A stretch of 64,000 nt of DNA from Mesorhizobium sp. GbtcB19 (GTDB taxonomy: Bacteria > Pseudomonadota > Alphaproteobacteria > Rhizobiales > Rhizobiaceae): positions 1 to 64,000 of the forward strand of contig NZ_JAGXJY010000021.1 of NCBI RefSeq assembly GCF_019091085.1, written 5' to 3'. Under the pieces are notes generated by a model, which worked only from the letters and a program-made list of their open reading frames with translations, ran no database searches and was not told the origin of the DNA. Position 1 is the stretch's first letter, and the number at the start of each line of letters is the position of its first letter. This document shows positions 43,361-52,491 of the stretch, one piece after another. Made by a program: the position numbers and the translations under genes.

Positions 43361-43479
43361 ATTTTTCGAGAGCATATGAAAATGCCGACGCAGCGTTGGA
43401 GACCGCCGGTCGTCAGGCTGTTCGTCCAGCGCCGGATCATCGAGGGTCTGATGCAGGGCGGTATCAAGGACTTGAAAGG

Positions 43480-44301
43480 ATGAACGTGGAAGACCTCAAA
43501 GTCGGCTGCCAGACCTTCACCTGGGAAATGCTCGGCGACCGGTTCACCGGCGGCCCAGACGATCTCCTCAAGGCGATCGCCGATGGAGGCTATGCCGGCA
43601 TCGAGATCACCGACAGGATGATCGGCCGCTATGCCGGCAAGCCGGCCGAGTTTGCGGCGGCGTTGACGTCGTCCGGCCTGACGCTCGTCTCCTTCGCATT
43701 CGGCTCGAACAGCGGCTTCACGCTGAAGGACCAGATCGGCGAGGACCTCGAAGCCGCCAAGCGCTGGATCGACTTTGCCGCCGCCTTCCCCAGAGCGCTG
43801 GTCTCGATGGGCTCTGCGACCGTCGTCTCCGACGGGCCGCGCGACGACAAGTTCGCCATTGCCGCCGAGGTCTACAACAAGGCCGGCGAGATCGGCCGCA
43901 AGGCCGGCGTCCAGGTTGCGGTGCATCCGAGCTCGCATCACAACACGCTGCTCTTCGACCGTGCCGATTACGACCGCATCTTCGGGCTGCTGGACGCCTC
44001 GCTGGTCGGCTGGGTGCCCGACACCGGCCACATCTTGCGCGGCCACTGCGATATGGCCGACACGCTCACCACCTATCGCGACCGCATCCGCTACGTGCAT
44101 CTGAAGGACGTCGATGCGAACGGCACCTGGGCGATGCTCGGCAAGGGCATCTGCGACACGGCGAAGGTGATCGAGATCGCCAGTGCGGCGCCAAACTTCA
44201 ACGGCTGGCTGGTGCTCGAGGAAGAGTCCGAAACCGCCGCCGCCGATCCGGCGGGCGCTGTCAAGACCAACCGCCAGACCATGCGCGGCTACGGAGCCTG
44301 A
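43480..44301 (+). CDS. Xylose-isomerase-like TIM-barrel sugar isomerase/epimerase
   Basis: A 273-residue protein of the AP-endonuclease-2/xylose-isomerase-like family. It has the expected metal-ligand segments: VAVHPSSHHNT, WVPDTGHILRG, YVHLKDVDANG and LVLEEESE. VGCQTFTWEML and YAGIEITDRM begin the barrel. Such enzymes isomerise or epimerise keto-sugars, often products of Gfo/Idh/MocA dehydrogenases as in inositol catabolism (IolE/IolI). AAGGA precedes the ATG at 43480. It is the first gene of a six-gene plus-strand operon. Confidence 0.88.
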   Translation: MNVEDLKVGCQTFTWEMLGDRFTGGPDDLLKAIADGGYAGIEITDRMIGRYAGKPAEFAAALTSSGLTLVSFAFGSNSGFTLKDQIGEDLEAAKRWIDFAAAFPRALVSMGSATVVSDGPRDDKFAIAAEVYNKAGEIGRKAGVQVAVHPSSHHNTLLFDRADYDRIFGLLDASLVGWVPDTGHILRGHCDMADTLTTYRDRIRYVHLKDVDANGTWAMLGKGICDTAKVIEIASAAPNFNGWLVLEEESETAAADPAGAVKTNRQTMRGYGA

Positions 44302-44305
44302 GACG

Positions 44306-45382
44306 ATGATCGTCAAGCAAGACCGTCGCCTTCGTGTCGGTGTGCTCGGCTGCGGGCCGATCGCGCAATTCGCGCATCTGGAATCCTGCGTGAAGGCCGC
44401 CAATGCCGACCTCTACGCGATCTGCGACGCGGCGCCCGACCTGCTGGCACGCATGGGCGCGACCTACGAGCCGCGGAAGATGTATGGCGACTATGACGAG
44501 ATGCTCGCCGACACTGAGCTCGAAGCGGTGATCGTCGCCACCTCGGACGCCTATCACGTGCCGATGTCGATCAAGGCGCTGGAAGCCGGCAAGCATGTGC
44601 TGTGCGAAAAGCCGATCGGCGTTTCGGTCGAGGAAGGCGAGAAGCTCGCCGAGGCCGTAAGGCGCTCCGGCAAGGTGCTGCAGGTTGGCCACATGAAACG
44701 CTTCGACCCGGCGCTGGAAGCGGCGCGCGATTTCGTCCGCGACGAGATGGGCGATATCCTGGCGCTCAAGGCCTGGTATTGCGATTCCACCCATCGCTAC
44801 ACCAACACCGATGCGGTGCAGCCGCTGCCCGTCACCAGCAAGCTGGCAAGGAAGCCAAGTGGCAATCCGAAGGCCGATCTCAGGCAGTATTTCATGCTGG
44901 CGCATGGCTCGCATCTGGTCGACACGGCGCGTTTCCTGTGCGGCGAGATCACGGCGGTGCGCGCGCGCCTCAACGAGCGCTTCGGCGCCTATTGCTGGTT
45001 CGTCGAGACGGAATTCGCCAATGGCGCGCTCGGCCATCTCGACCTCACCGTCGCCGTGCGTATGGACTGGCACGAAGGTTTTCAGCTCTATGGCGAGAAC
45101 GGCTCGGTGATCGCCAAGACCTTCAATCCCTGGTATTTCCGTGCCAGCGAGGTCGACATCTTCCACGAGAAGGATGCGACCTCGCGCAAGCCGCTTGGCG
45201 CCGACGGCCATTTCTTCCGCCGCCAGTTGGAAGGCCTCGCCGACACCGTGCTTAACGGCGCGTCACAGCGCGGCGCCACTGTCGAGGATGGCCTTGCCTC
45301 GATCCGCGCCATGGTGGCGATCGCGCGCTCCGTCGAAAGCGGCGAGCGCGTCGAACTCGCCAGCGTCAGCGGAGCGGTCTGA
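44306..45382 (+). CDS. Gfo/Idh/MocA-family oxidoreductase
   Basis: A 358-residue dehydrogenase. GVLGCGPIAQ is the glycine motif, CEKPIGVS supplies the Lys, and GSHLVDTARFLCG resembles the D-x-x-x-H region. GFQLYGENGSV is the usual late family block. It lies four bases after the TIM-barrel gene and shares one base with the next start (TGATG). The likely reaction is NAD-dependent oxidation of a sugar or cyclitol hydroxyl, whose keto product would feed the neighbouring isomerases. Confidence 0.9.
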   Translation: MIVKQDRRLRVGVLGCGPIAQFAHLESCVKAANADLYAICDAAPDLLARMGATYEPRKMYGDYDEMLADTELEAVIVATSDAYHVPMSIKALEAGKHVLCEKPIGVSVEEGEKLAEAVRRSGKVLQVGHMKRFDPALEAARDFVRDEMGDILALKAWYCDSTHRYTNTDAVQPLPVTSKLARKPSGNPKADLRQYFMLAHGSHLVDTARFLCGEITAVRARLNERFGAYCWFVETEFANGALGHLDLTVAVRMDWHEGFQLYGENGSVIAKTFNPWYFRASEVDIFHEKDATSRKPLGADGHFFRRQLEGLADTVLNGASQRGATVEDGLASIRAMVAIARSVESGERVELASVSGAV

Positions 45383-46200
45383 TGCAAATCGGGGTGTTCG
45401 CCAAGACCTTCCCGGGCAGCGAGCCGGCCGGCGTGCTGGCCGCCGTGCGGGAGGCGGGCTTTGCCGTCACCCAGTTCAATCTGGCCTGCGCCGGCCTGCC
45501 GTCGATGCCGGACGCGGTTTCCGACGACGCGATCCGCGCCATCGATGCCGCAGCCAAGGCTACGAGTGTCAGCCTCGTCGCGCTTTCGGGCACCTACAAC
45601 ATGGCGCATCCGGACACCCGGGTGCGAGCCGACGGGCTCGGGCGGCTGGCGATCATCATCGACACGGCGGCCAGGCTTTCGATCCCGCTCGTCACGCTCT
45701 GCACCGGAACGCGCAATGCCGAGGATCAGTGGGCACGCCACCCCGACAATGCCGATCCATCGGCCTGGGCCGACATGGCGCGCGAGATGGAAAAGGCATT
45801 GCTGATCGCCGAGCGCCACGGCGTCGATCTCGGCATCGAGCCGGAGCAGGCCAACATCGTCACCTCGGTCGAGGACGCGATGCGGCTGTTCTCCGAGATG
45901 GGCTCGAAGCGCCTGCGCATCGTGCTCGATCCGGCCAATCTGTTCGAACAGGCGACCGCGCAGACAGCGCGCGCCATCGTTGCCGACGCGGTCGAACGCA
46001 CGGCGGGCCATGTGGCGCTGGCGCATGCCAAGGACCGCTTCGCCGACGGCCGCTTCGCCACCGCCGGGCAAGGCGTGGTCGACTTTGCCGATTTCATCGT
46101 CCGGATGAAGGCCACCGGCTTCGACGGACCGCTGGTCACGCACGGGCTGTCGGCCGAAGAGGCACCCGGCGTCGCCCGCTTCCTGAAAGAGCTCGTGTGA
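45382..46200 (+). CDS. Second xylose-isomerase-like TIM-barrel protein
   Basis: A 272-residue member of the sugar-phosphate isomerase/epimerase family, distinct from the protein at 43480. Metal-site segments are LGIEPEQANI, IVLDPANLFE, HVALAHAKDRFADG and GVVDFADF. MQIGVFAKTFPG is the N-terminal strand. Both ends share one base with neighbours (TGATG), so it is translationally coupled to the dehydrogenase and the hydrolase. Two different TIM barrels in one operon suggest successive rearrangements of one substrate, for example epimerisation and then dehydration or isomerisation. Confidence 0.88.
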   Translation: MQIGVFAKTFPGSEPAGVLAAVREAGFAVTQFNLACAGLPSMPDAVSDDAIRAIDAAAKATSVSLVALSGTYNMAHPDTRVRADGLGRLAIIIDTAARLSIPLVTLCTGTRNAEDQWARHPDNADPSAWADMAREMEKALLIAERHGVDLGIEPEQANIVTSVEDAMRLFSEMGSKRLRIVLDPANLFEQATAQTARAIVADAVERTAGHVALAHAKDRFADGRFATAGQGVVDFADFIVRMKATGFDGPLVTHGLSAEEAPGVARFLKELV

Positions 46201-47018
46201 TGGCGACGCTGTTGCGCGACGGAGCCAGGCTGCGCATTACCGACACGGGCGCGGGTCGTTCGGTCGTCTTCCAGCACGGCCTGGGCGGCGGCGAAGCGCA
46301 GGCCGCGCAGACATGTCCCGATGGCTTCCGGCGCATCACGCTCGAATGCCGCGGGCATGGCGGCTCCGGGCTCGGCGAGCGGCGGCCGTTCTCGTTCGAA
46401 ATGTTCGCCGATGACGTTATTGCCGCCGCCGATCAGCTCGGGCTCGACCGCTTCGTTGCCGGCGGCGTCTCGATGGGCGCGGCGATTGCGCTGCGTCTTG
46501 CATACCGTTACCCGCGGCGCGTCACCGGCCTCATCCTGGTGCGGCCTGCATGGACTTTTTCCGCCGCGCCACAGAACATGCAGCCGATCGCCGAAGTCGC
46601 CGAACTCATCCTCGAACATGGGACCGACAAGGGTCGGAGGATGTTCGCGCAATCCGAGACCGCAACGCGCCTCTATCGCGAGGCGCCGGACAATCTTTCC
46701 TCGCTGCTCGGCTATTTCGACCGGCCCGACGCCAGTGCATTCGCGCAAGTGCTGGCCAACATCGCCGGCGACGGTCCCGGCGTTGGCGAACGCGACGCGG
46801 CCGCGCTCGACATTCCTGCACTGGTCGTCGGCAACGCGATGGATGCCGTGCACCCGTTGTCTTCAGCCTACACGCTTGCCGCCGCGATGCCGGACGCGGT
46901 CTTTGCCGAAATCACGCCGAAAGCGCGCGACAGCGCGAAGCATTTCAGCGATCTGCACCAGCACATCACCTCCTTCCTGCAAACGCATTCAAGCCTCCGG
47001 AGTCCCATTCCGTCATGA
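46200..47018 (+). CDS. Alpha/beta hydrolase
   Basis: A 272-residue hydrolase. QHGLGGG forms the oxyanion region, the nucleophile elbow is GGVSMGAAIALRLA, and late Asp (GNAMDAVHP) and His (HFSDLHQHI) complete a plausible triad. The sequence resembles lactonases and C-C hydrolases of the 3-oxoadipate enol-lactonase group. A lactonase acting on an aldonolactone made by the dehydrogenases is a reasonable guess. It overlaps the next start by four bases. Confidence 0.85.
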   Translation: MATLLRDGARLRITDTGAGRSVVFQHGLGGGEAQAAQTCPDGFRRITLECRGHGGSGLGERRPFSFEMFADDVIAAADQLGLDRFVAGGVSMGAAIALRLAYRYPRRVTGLILVRPAWTFSAAPQNMQPIAEVAELILEHGTDKGRRMFAQSETATRLYREAPDNLSSLLGYFDRPDASAFAQVLANIAGDGPGVGERDAAALDIPALVVGNAMDAVHPLSSAYTLAAAMPDAVFAEITPKARDSAKHFSDLHQHITSFLQTHSSLRSPIPS

Positions 47019-47737
47019 TCGCCAAGCCTCTCTCCGGTCCAGCCGCCATCGCTGCCCTGCCCCGCAACCGGCTGATCGGCGAATTCTCGCTGTGGTCGGC
47101 GGACCTCGCCAACATGGAGCGCGACCTGAAGCGGATCGAAGCCCATGCCGACCTGCATCACATCGACGTGGCCGATGCCCGCTTCACGCCCGGCTTCCTG
47201 TTCTTCCCGGACCTGGTGGCGCGCATCGCTAAACTCACGGCAAAGCCGATCCACGTGCACCTGATGGTCGAGGCGGAAATCGTCGAGGCCCAGACGCGCC
47301 AGTTCATCGAAGCCGGCGCCGACCTCGTCACCATCCATGCCGAAAATGGCGAGGCGGGCCGGCGCGCCGTGCGGCTGGCGCGTGAACTCGGCGCCGAGGC
47401 CGGCGTGGTGCTGCGGCTGGAGACGCCGGTTTCCGCCATCGTTCCCTTCCTGCCGGACGTGGCCTTCGTGACGCTTCTCGGCACCTCGATCGGCGTCAAG
47501 GGGCAGAGCCTGTCCGAGCAAGCCTGCCCGCGCCTGATCGAAGCGCGCACGCTGATGCGGCAGGCAGGCCGCGAGGCCGATATCATCCTCGCCGCCGATG
47601 GCGGCATCCGCCACGAGACGGTGCCGCTGCTGCGCGCAGCCGGCGCCGACACCGTGGTGCTGGGATCGCTCGCCTTCGGCGATCCGGATTTGGCGCAGCG
47701 CATGGCCTGGCTGCACGGGCTGAAGGCCGCCGCCTGA
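47015..47737 (+). CDS. Ribulose-phosphate 3-epimerase-like protein (AlsE-like)
   Basis: A 240-residue TIM barrel of the RPE family. Metal ligands are visible as HHIDVADARF (His and Asp), HVHLMV (His) and ADGGI (Asp). IHAEN and VVLGSLAFG complete the phosphate-binding side. The region usually reading VNPGFGGQ is FVTLLGTSIGVKGQ, so it is not a standard ribulose-5-phosphate epimerase. With a ROK kinase next and a CUT2 importer in the regulon, an AlsE-like role on a ketohexose phosphate is plausible. Confidence 0.85.
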   Translation: MIAKPLSGPAAIAALPRNRLIGEFSLWSADLANMERDLKRIEAHADLHHIDVADARFTPGFLFFPDLVARIAKLTAKPIHVHLMVEAEIVEAQTRQFIEAGADLVTIHAENGEAGRRAVRLARELGAEAGVVLRLETPVSAIVPFLPDVAFVTLLGTSIGVKGQSLSEQACPRLIEARTLMRQAGREADIILAADGGIRHETVPLLRAAGADTVVLGSLAFGDPDLAQRMAWLHGLKAAA

Positions 47738-48765
47738 TGAGCACGCTCGCGCTGGCCTTCGATCTCGGCGGCACGGAGTTGCGCGGCGCGCTGGTCGAGC
47801 GCGGCGGCGAGGTCGTGGCGCGCGTCTCGGAACCGACGATGGCTGAAGCGGGATCGGAGGCGGTGATCGGCCGGATCATCGCGCTCGCCAACAAACTGCT
47901 GGACGACCACCCGCAGGCCAAGGTGCTCGGCATCGGCGCCTGCGCGCCGGGCCCGCTCGATCCCAAGGCAGGCATCGTCATCGGACCGCCGACACTCTCC
48001 GGCTGGCACAACGTGCCGATGATCGACATTCTCAGCCGGCAGTTCGGGTTGCCGGTGCGGCTGGAGAATGACGCCAATGCGGCGGCGCTGGGCGAATGGC
48101 GCTACGGCGCCGGGCGTGGCTCGGAATCGCTCGTCTTCGTCACCGTGTCGACCGGCATCGGCGGCGGCGTCATCGCCGACGGCCATATCTATCACGGACG
48201 GCGGGGGCTGGCCGCCGAGATCGGCCACATGACGATCACCGGCGAGGGCGACCGCTGCTTCTGCGGCAATGTCGGCTGCTTCGAGGCGGTCGCCTCCGGC
48301 ACCGCGCTTGGACGCCGGGCGACACGGCTGACCGCGCCAGGCGATGGATCGCAGCTCCGGCGGCTTTCCAGCAACGGCGATGTTTCGGCTCGCCATGTCG
48401 TCGAGGCGGCGCGGATGGGCGATGCAGTCGCGCGCGACCTGGTCGAGGCCGAGGCGCATTGGCTCGGCATCGGCTTCACCAATCTTTTGCATCTCTACTC
48501 GCCCGAGGTGATCGTCATGGGTGGCGGGCTCTCGAACGGCTTCGACCTTCTGGCGCCGGGGATCCGGGCCACGATCAACGAGCGCGCCATGCAGGCCTAT
48601 CGCGACGTGCCGGTGGTGCCGGCCGAGCTCGGCGACCGCGCCGGGCTGGTGGGCGCCGCCAGCCTTATCCTGTGGGAGGGCGAGCCGGGCACGGCGCTGT
48701 CGATGGTGCAGGACCAGGAGACAGGCGACGGGGCCAGCGGACCGGCCGGCGCCAGAGCCGGGTGA
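47737..48765 (+). CDS. ROK-family sugar kinase
   Basis: A 342-residue ROK kinase. FDLGGTELRGAL is the phosphate-binding loop, ENDANAAALGEW the catalytic region, VSTGIGGGVI the adenosine-side loop, and CFCGNVGCFE the zinc-binding CxCGxxGCxE motif with GHMT supplying His. ROK kinases phosphorylate glucose, allose, fructose or amino sugars at O6. It shares one base with the epimerase-like stop and ends the operon. A small inverted repeat, GATTTC-GATA-GAAATC, follows the stop and may be part of a weak convergent terminator. Confidence 0.92.
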   Translation: MSTLALAFDLGGTELRGALVERGGEVVARVSEPTMAEAGSEAVIGRIIALANKLLDDHPQAKVLGIGACAPGPLDPKAGIVIGPPTLSGWHNVPMIDILSRQFGLPVRLENDANAAALGEWRYGAGRGSESLVFVTVSTGIGGGVIADGHIYHGRRGLAAEIGHMTITGEGDRCFCGNVGCFEAVASGTALGRRATRLTAPGDGSQLRRLSSNGDVSARHVVEAARMGDAVARDLVEAEAHWLGIGFTNLLHLYSPEVIVMGGGLSNGFDLLAPGIRATINERAMQAYRDVPVVPAELGDRAGLVGAASLILWEGEPGTALSMVQDQETGDGASGPAGARAG

Positions 48766-48831
48766 TTTCGATAGAAATCGGGAGGCGCCGGCACCACTTT
48801 AATCTGCCTGGGTCGCGTCCAGCTCGACAGC

Positions 48832-50361
48832 TCAGGTGCGCTTGGGGATTTCCCTGTTCTCGAGCAGCAGCGTCAGCCCCATGGCGACGAAGTAGAGGGC
48901 CGCTACCCAGATGAACATCACGTTGAACCCGCTGGAGTAATGATCGAGCACCGACTCGCGGATCGCGGCGGGCAGGCCGGAGGCGATGTGTGGCGTCAGC
49001 CCGTTCAAACCCTGCGGCAACAGAGCGGCGGCCTCAGTGGGAAGCCCGGCGGTCTGCCGGTTCAAGGCCCAGATCATCACCGCGCCGTTCAGCGCCAGAC
49101 CCAGCGACGCGCCGAGCGTGCGCGCCTGCGTGATCAGCGAGGTCACCGCGCCGATATCCTGCAGGGGTGCGGCTGCCTGGATCGCCACGATCAGCACCTG
49201 GAACTGCAGGCCCATTGAAATGCCGAATGTGGCCATCATCGCCGCCAGCACCCAGATCGGCGTGTGCTGGTTGATGAAGACAAAGCCTATCATCAGCAGG
49301 CCGCCCATGCCCATCGCCACCACCGGCATCCATTTGTAGCGTCCGGTCGCCGCAATCACCCTCCCGGCGACGATCGAGATGACCATCGACGTCAGCGACG
49401 CCGGCAGGAACAGGAAGCCGACTTCCGCTGGGCTGAGACCCGTCAGTGTCTGCATATAGAGGGCGAAGTAGAAGAACATGCCCAGCGTCACCGTTCCGGC
49501 GACCAGCGACACGCCCGAGACGATGCTGACGGTCGAAATGGCAAACAGCCGCAAGGGCACGATCGGCTCCTCGGCCCGGCGTTCAACCACGATGAACAAG
49601 GTAATGGCGACCAGCGCGAGCAGCGGCAGCGCGAAGGTGAAGACGTCCGGCCCGGACGGGTCGAGCACATGATAGCCCCAATAGACGATGGCCGTCGTGC
49701 CGATGGCCAGCAGTGCGCCGCCGAGATAATCGACATGGTGCTTCTTCCCGTTGAAGCGGCTGCGCATGGCGAATGCCAGCACCGCCATCACGATAATGCC
49801 GATCGGCAGATTGACCAGGAAGACCCAGCGCCAGCCGAACAGGCTGGTGATGTAGCCGCCGGCCAGCGGGCCGAGCACCGAGGACAGAGCGAAAACCGCC
49901 GAACTGTAGCCCTGGTATTTGGCGCGGTCGCGCGGCGAGAACAATTCGCCGATCATGGCGAAGGCCGAGACCATCAGGCCGCCGCCGCCGATGCCCTGGA
50001 GCACGCGCGCCGCGATCAGGCTTTCCATCGACCATGCCATGCCGCAGACCAGCGATCCCAGCAGGAACAGGCCGATCGCCGTCAGGACGACGTTCTTGCG
50101 GCCATACATATCGCCGAGCTTGCCGTAGAAAGGCGAGACCGCGGCGGTCGAGAGCAGATAGGCGGCACCCACCCAGCCGAACAGATGCAGATTGCCGAGC
50201 TCACCCGCAATGGTGGGCAAGGCGGTGACGACGATCTGCATGTCGATGGTGGCCATGAACATGGCAACGAGCGCGCCGCAATAGACGATCAGCGTCGTAA
50301 GATCGGGCCTGGCTTCGGCCTCCGCGGGCGGCGCATCCGGAAGCGTTGAGTCAATGCTCAT
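48832..50361 (-). CDS. MFS multidrug efflux transporter, DHA2 (14-TM) family
   Basis: A 509-residue major facilitator with about 14 hydrophobic helices. Motifs include MFMATIDMQIVVTALPTIAGEL (helix 1, motif D1), GKLGDMYGRKNV (motif A) and SVLGPLAGGYITSLFGWRWVFLVNLPIG (motif C and the end of helix 5/6). DHA2 pumps export cationic drugs, dyes or other toxic compounds. It is divergent from a MarR regulator, the usual arrangement for inducible efflux. The pair looks unrelated to the carbohydrate genes on both sides. Confidence 0.92.
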   Translation of the reverse strand: MSIDSTLPDAPPAEAEARPDLTTLIVYCGALVAMFMATIDMQIVVTALPTIAGELGNLHLFGWVGAAYLLSTAAVSPFYGKLGDMYGRKNVVLTAIGLFLLGSLVCGMAWSMESLIAARVLQGIGGGGLMVSAFAMIGELFSPRDRAKYQGYSSAVFALSSVLGPLAGGYITSLFGWRWVFLVNLPIGIIVMAVLAFAMRSRFNGKKHHVDYLGGALLAIGTTAIVYWGYHVLDPSGPDVFTFALPLLALVAITLFIVVERRAEEPIVPLRLFAISTVSIVSGVSLVAGTVTLGMFFYFALYMQTLTGLSPAEVGFLFLPASLTSMVISIVAGRVIAATGRYKWMPVVAMGMGGLLMIGFVFINQHTPIWVLAAMMATFGISMGLQFQVLIVAIQAAAPLQDIGAVTSLITQARTLGASLGLALNGAVMIWALNRQTAGLPTEAAALLPQGLNGLTPHIASGLPAAIRESVLDHYSSGFNVMFIWVAALYFVAMGLTLLLENREIPKRT

Positions 50362-50478
50362 GGGTATCTCCGACGTTGGGGCGGGTTTATGTGCCCATGG
50401 CAGATATATGTCAACATCAAATATATGCTACCAGCATGCAATTGACATCGGCATACATTTTTGCTAGCGCGCTTTGGG

Positions 50479-51126
50479 ATGAGCAGCAACGATGCCGAGC
50501 CGGGCAAGCCCGACCGACTTTCAACCCCGCGCCAGACGCATGGCGATCAGGATCTCGCCGATCTGGCACGCAGCAATGGCCTGTCCGAAGCGGCAGCCGA
50601 AGCCGTCGCGGCCATCGACGCAGTGATGGGCAAGGTGCGGCGTTCGGTCCAGCGCCGGGATTTTGGCCGCTTGATTCTGGCCCGCATCGACCCCTCGCTG
50701 GAAGTGAGCCATCTCGATGCGATCATCGCGCTCAGCACGGTCGTCAGTGACATCCCACAGGACGAGGTGACGGTCGGCGTCATCGCCGAGCGCATGGGCA
50801 TAGACCCCTCCCGCGCCAGCCGCATCTCCGCCGATCTGGTCGAGCGTGGCTACGCTTTGCGCGTCGCGTCGCAACTCGATGCCCGCCGCATTTGCCTCAG
50901 GCTGACCGCCAAGGGCGAGCGCCTGGTGAAGGCGGTGCGCCAGACCAAATGGCGGATTTTCGCCGGCGCGCTGGCGCAGTGGGACGAGCAGGACCTGGTG
51001 ACGTTCGCCGCCCTGCTGGAACGCCTCGCGGCTTGGGCTATCGATGAGGCAGGGATGAGCAGGGCTGCCGATGCCGTCAAGCAGATGATGGACGAGACGG
51101 AGCCCGGGGCGCCCGAGGCGAAATAG
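50479..51126 (+). CDS. MarR-family transcriptional regulator
   Basis: A 215-residue winged-helix regulator. VTVGVIAERMGIDPSRASRI is the DNA-binding helix pair, and the wing is RVASQLDARRICLRLTAKG. It has a ~60-residue N-terminal extension compared with short MarR proteins. The ATG at 50479 was chosen; an in-frame TTG lies at 50461. It likely represses the divergent DHA2 efflux gene and itself from the 117-base gap, which carries AT-rich half-sites such as ATATATG (50406, 50422). Confidence 0.88.
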   Translation: MSSNDAEPGKPDRLSTPRQTHGDQDLADLARSNGLSEAAAEAVAAIDAVMGKVRRSVQRRDFGRLILARIDPSLEVSHLDAIIALSTVVSDIPQDEVTVGVIAERMGIDPSRASRISADLVERGYALRVASQLDARRICLRLTAKGERLVKAVRQTKWRIFAGALAQWDEQDLVTFAALLERLAAWAIDEAGMSRAADAVKQMMDETEPGAPEAK

Positions 51127-51504
51127 GCGGCGCATTTGGGGCCTTGCCTCTCTTGACGTGACATCGCCGTCGCTTTGGTGAAATCCGCTGTTGCCGTCGT
51201 CGCGTCCGCCAATCTCCTAAAGTTGCCTCCAATTCCTGTTGCATTGCAGCACATTAAATCCACTGCGCTCTATTTTAATTCTTGACGTACGTAAAATTTT
51301 TCTCAACCATGCGGAAACGCTGGCGAGACATCCGCCAGCGCTCTGGGAGGAGCAATGCCTGGCATGGAAGAGACCCGAACCGGGTGCGCCTTGCGCGCGC
51401 CAGCCGGTTTTTCCAACGCAAGCGCAGGGGTCGCTTGCGTGCCGTCAGCCATGCCGTTCGCAGGACAACGAGCCGACAATCAAAAATCCGGAGGAGGAAG
51501 ACTT
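51127..51504. other. Non-coding leader upstream of the ABC importer operon
   Basis: A 378-base gap holding the LacI-type operator/promoter element at 51282-51295 and a leader of about 200 bases before the binding-protein ATG. A frame running through the leader in phase with the binding-protein gene lacks family features, and GGAGGAGGAAG directly before 51505 argues for the shorter start. Confidence 0.6.
51282..51295. promoter_or_regulatory. LacI-type operator/promoter element B
   Basis: TTGACGTACGTAAA, followed by ATTTTTC and preceded by ATTTTAA, matches element A at 43347-43360 over roughly 30 bases with few changes. The 14-mer is palindromic except for one pair. TTGACG may serve as the -35 hexamer. 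Confidence 0.72.
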
Positions 51505-52491
51505 ATGCGCATGCGCATGTTCAATTGCCTGGCGATCGGCGCCAGCCTGCTTGCCACGACGCTTGCCGCCCATGCCGATGACGCGAAGGTCGCGGCGATC
51601 GTCAAAGGTCTCGACAATCCGTTCTTCCAGACCATGCAGCAGGGCATCGAGGAGCAGGCCAAGGCCGACAGCGTTGCGGTCACCGTGCAGGCCGCCGCCA
51701 ATATGGGCGACGCCACCGGCCAGGCCGACCGGCTGACCGCGATGGCGTTGCAGGACTTCGATTGCTACCTGGTCAACCCGATCAGCGTCTCCAACCTTGT
51801 CCAGGCGCTGGTGCCGGTGGCCCAGAAGAAGAAGCCGATCATCAACATCGACTCGACCATCGACGCCGGGCAGGCCAAGGCCGCCGGCTTCTCCGTCTCG
51901 ACCTATATCGGCACCGACAACGTTGCGGCCGGAGCGCTCGCCGGCGAAGAGATGCTGAAGCTGGTGCCGAAGGGTTCGAAGGTCGCGCTGGTCGCCGGCA
52001 TCGTCGGCGACGTCGGCTCCAACGCCCGCATCAAGGGGTTCAAGCAGGCCGTCGAGGGCAAGCTCGACGTGGTGGTGATGGTGAGCGCCGACTGGGATCG
52101 CGAGAAGGCGCTGACCGCGGCCACCGACATCCTGGCGGCGCATCCCGACCTCGCCGGCTTCTTCGCCGCCAACGACATCATGGCGCTCGGCGTCGAGCGC
52201 GCCGTGCAGACATCTGGCAAGAACGTCAAGGTGATCGGCCTCGACGGCATCGTCGACGCGCTGAAATCGGTGGCGGCCGGCGAGCTCACCGCCACCGTCG
52301 CCCAATATCCGTATGTCGTCGGCGCCATGGGCGTCGAGGCCTGCAAGGCGGCGGTCAAGGGCAAGGAACTGCCCGCCAACGTGCCGGCGCCCGTGCTCTT
52401 GATCAACAAGGACAATGCCGAGGCCTCGCTGAAGAACTTCCCGCGCCCCGGCGGCGACTATCCCGATCCGTTGCGCGAGTTGTTGAAGTGA
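51505..52491 (+). CDS. Sugar ABC transporter substrate-binding protein (CUT2)
   Basis: A 328-residue periplasmic binding protein of the ribose/allose type. A signal peptide of about 24 residues ends at AAHA before DDAKVAAIVKGLDNPFFQTM. Ligand-pocket segments are NPFFQTM, NIDSTIDA, GIVGDVGSNARIKGF, FFAANDIMALG and IGLDGIVDAL. GGAGGAGGAAG precedes the ATG at 51505. It overlaps the permease start (GTGA). It resembles AlsB/RbsB, but the bound sugar is not determined. Confidence 0.92.
   Translation: MRMRMFNCLAIGASLLATTLAAHADDAKVAAIVKGLDNPFFQTMQQGIEEQAKADSVAVTVQAAANMGDATGQADRLTAMALQDFDCYLVNPISVSNLVQALVPVAQKKKPIINIDSTIDAGQAKAAGFSVSTYIGTDNVAAGALAGEEMLKLVPKGSKVALVAGIVGDVGSNARIKGFKQAVEGKLDVVVMVSADWDREKALTAATDILAAHPDLAGFFAANDIMALGVERAVQTSGKNVKVIGLDGIVDALKSVAAGELTATVAQYPYVVGAMGVEACKAAVKGKELPANVPAPVLLINKDNAEASLKNFPRPGGDYPDPLRELLK

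Noticed and set aside
48764..48779. GATTTC-GATA-GAAATC inverted repeat after the ROK kinase gene as a full terminator
   Set aside because: The stem is only six base pairs and AT-rich; it was mentioned with the kinase but not called as a feature.
50362..50478. A specific MarR operator palindrome
   Set aside because: ATATATG half-sites are present, but I could not align a clean inverted repeat, so only the general region is mentioned with the MarR gene.
51355..51504. An N-terminal extension of the binding protein starting at 51355
   Set aside because: The extra ~50 residues lack a signal-peptide pattern, whereas the start at 51505 has a strong ribosome-binding site followed by a normal signal peptide.
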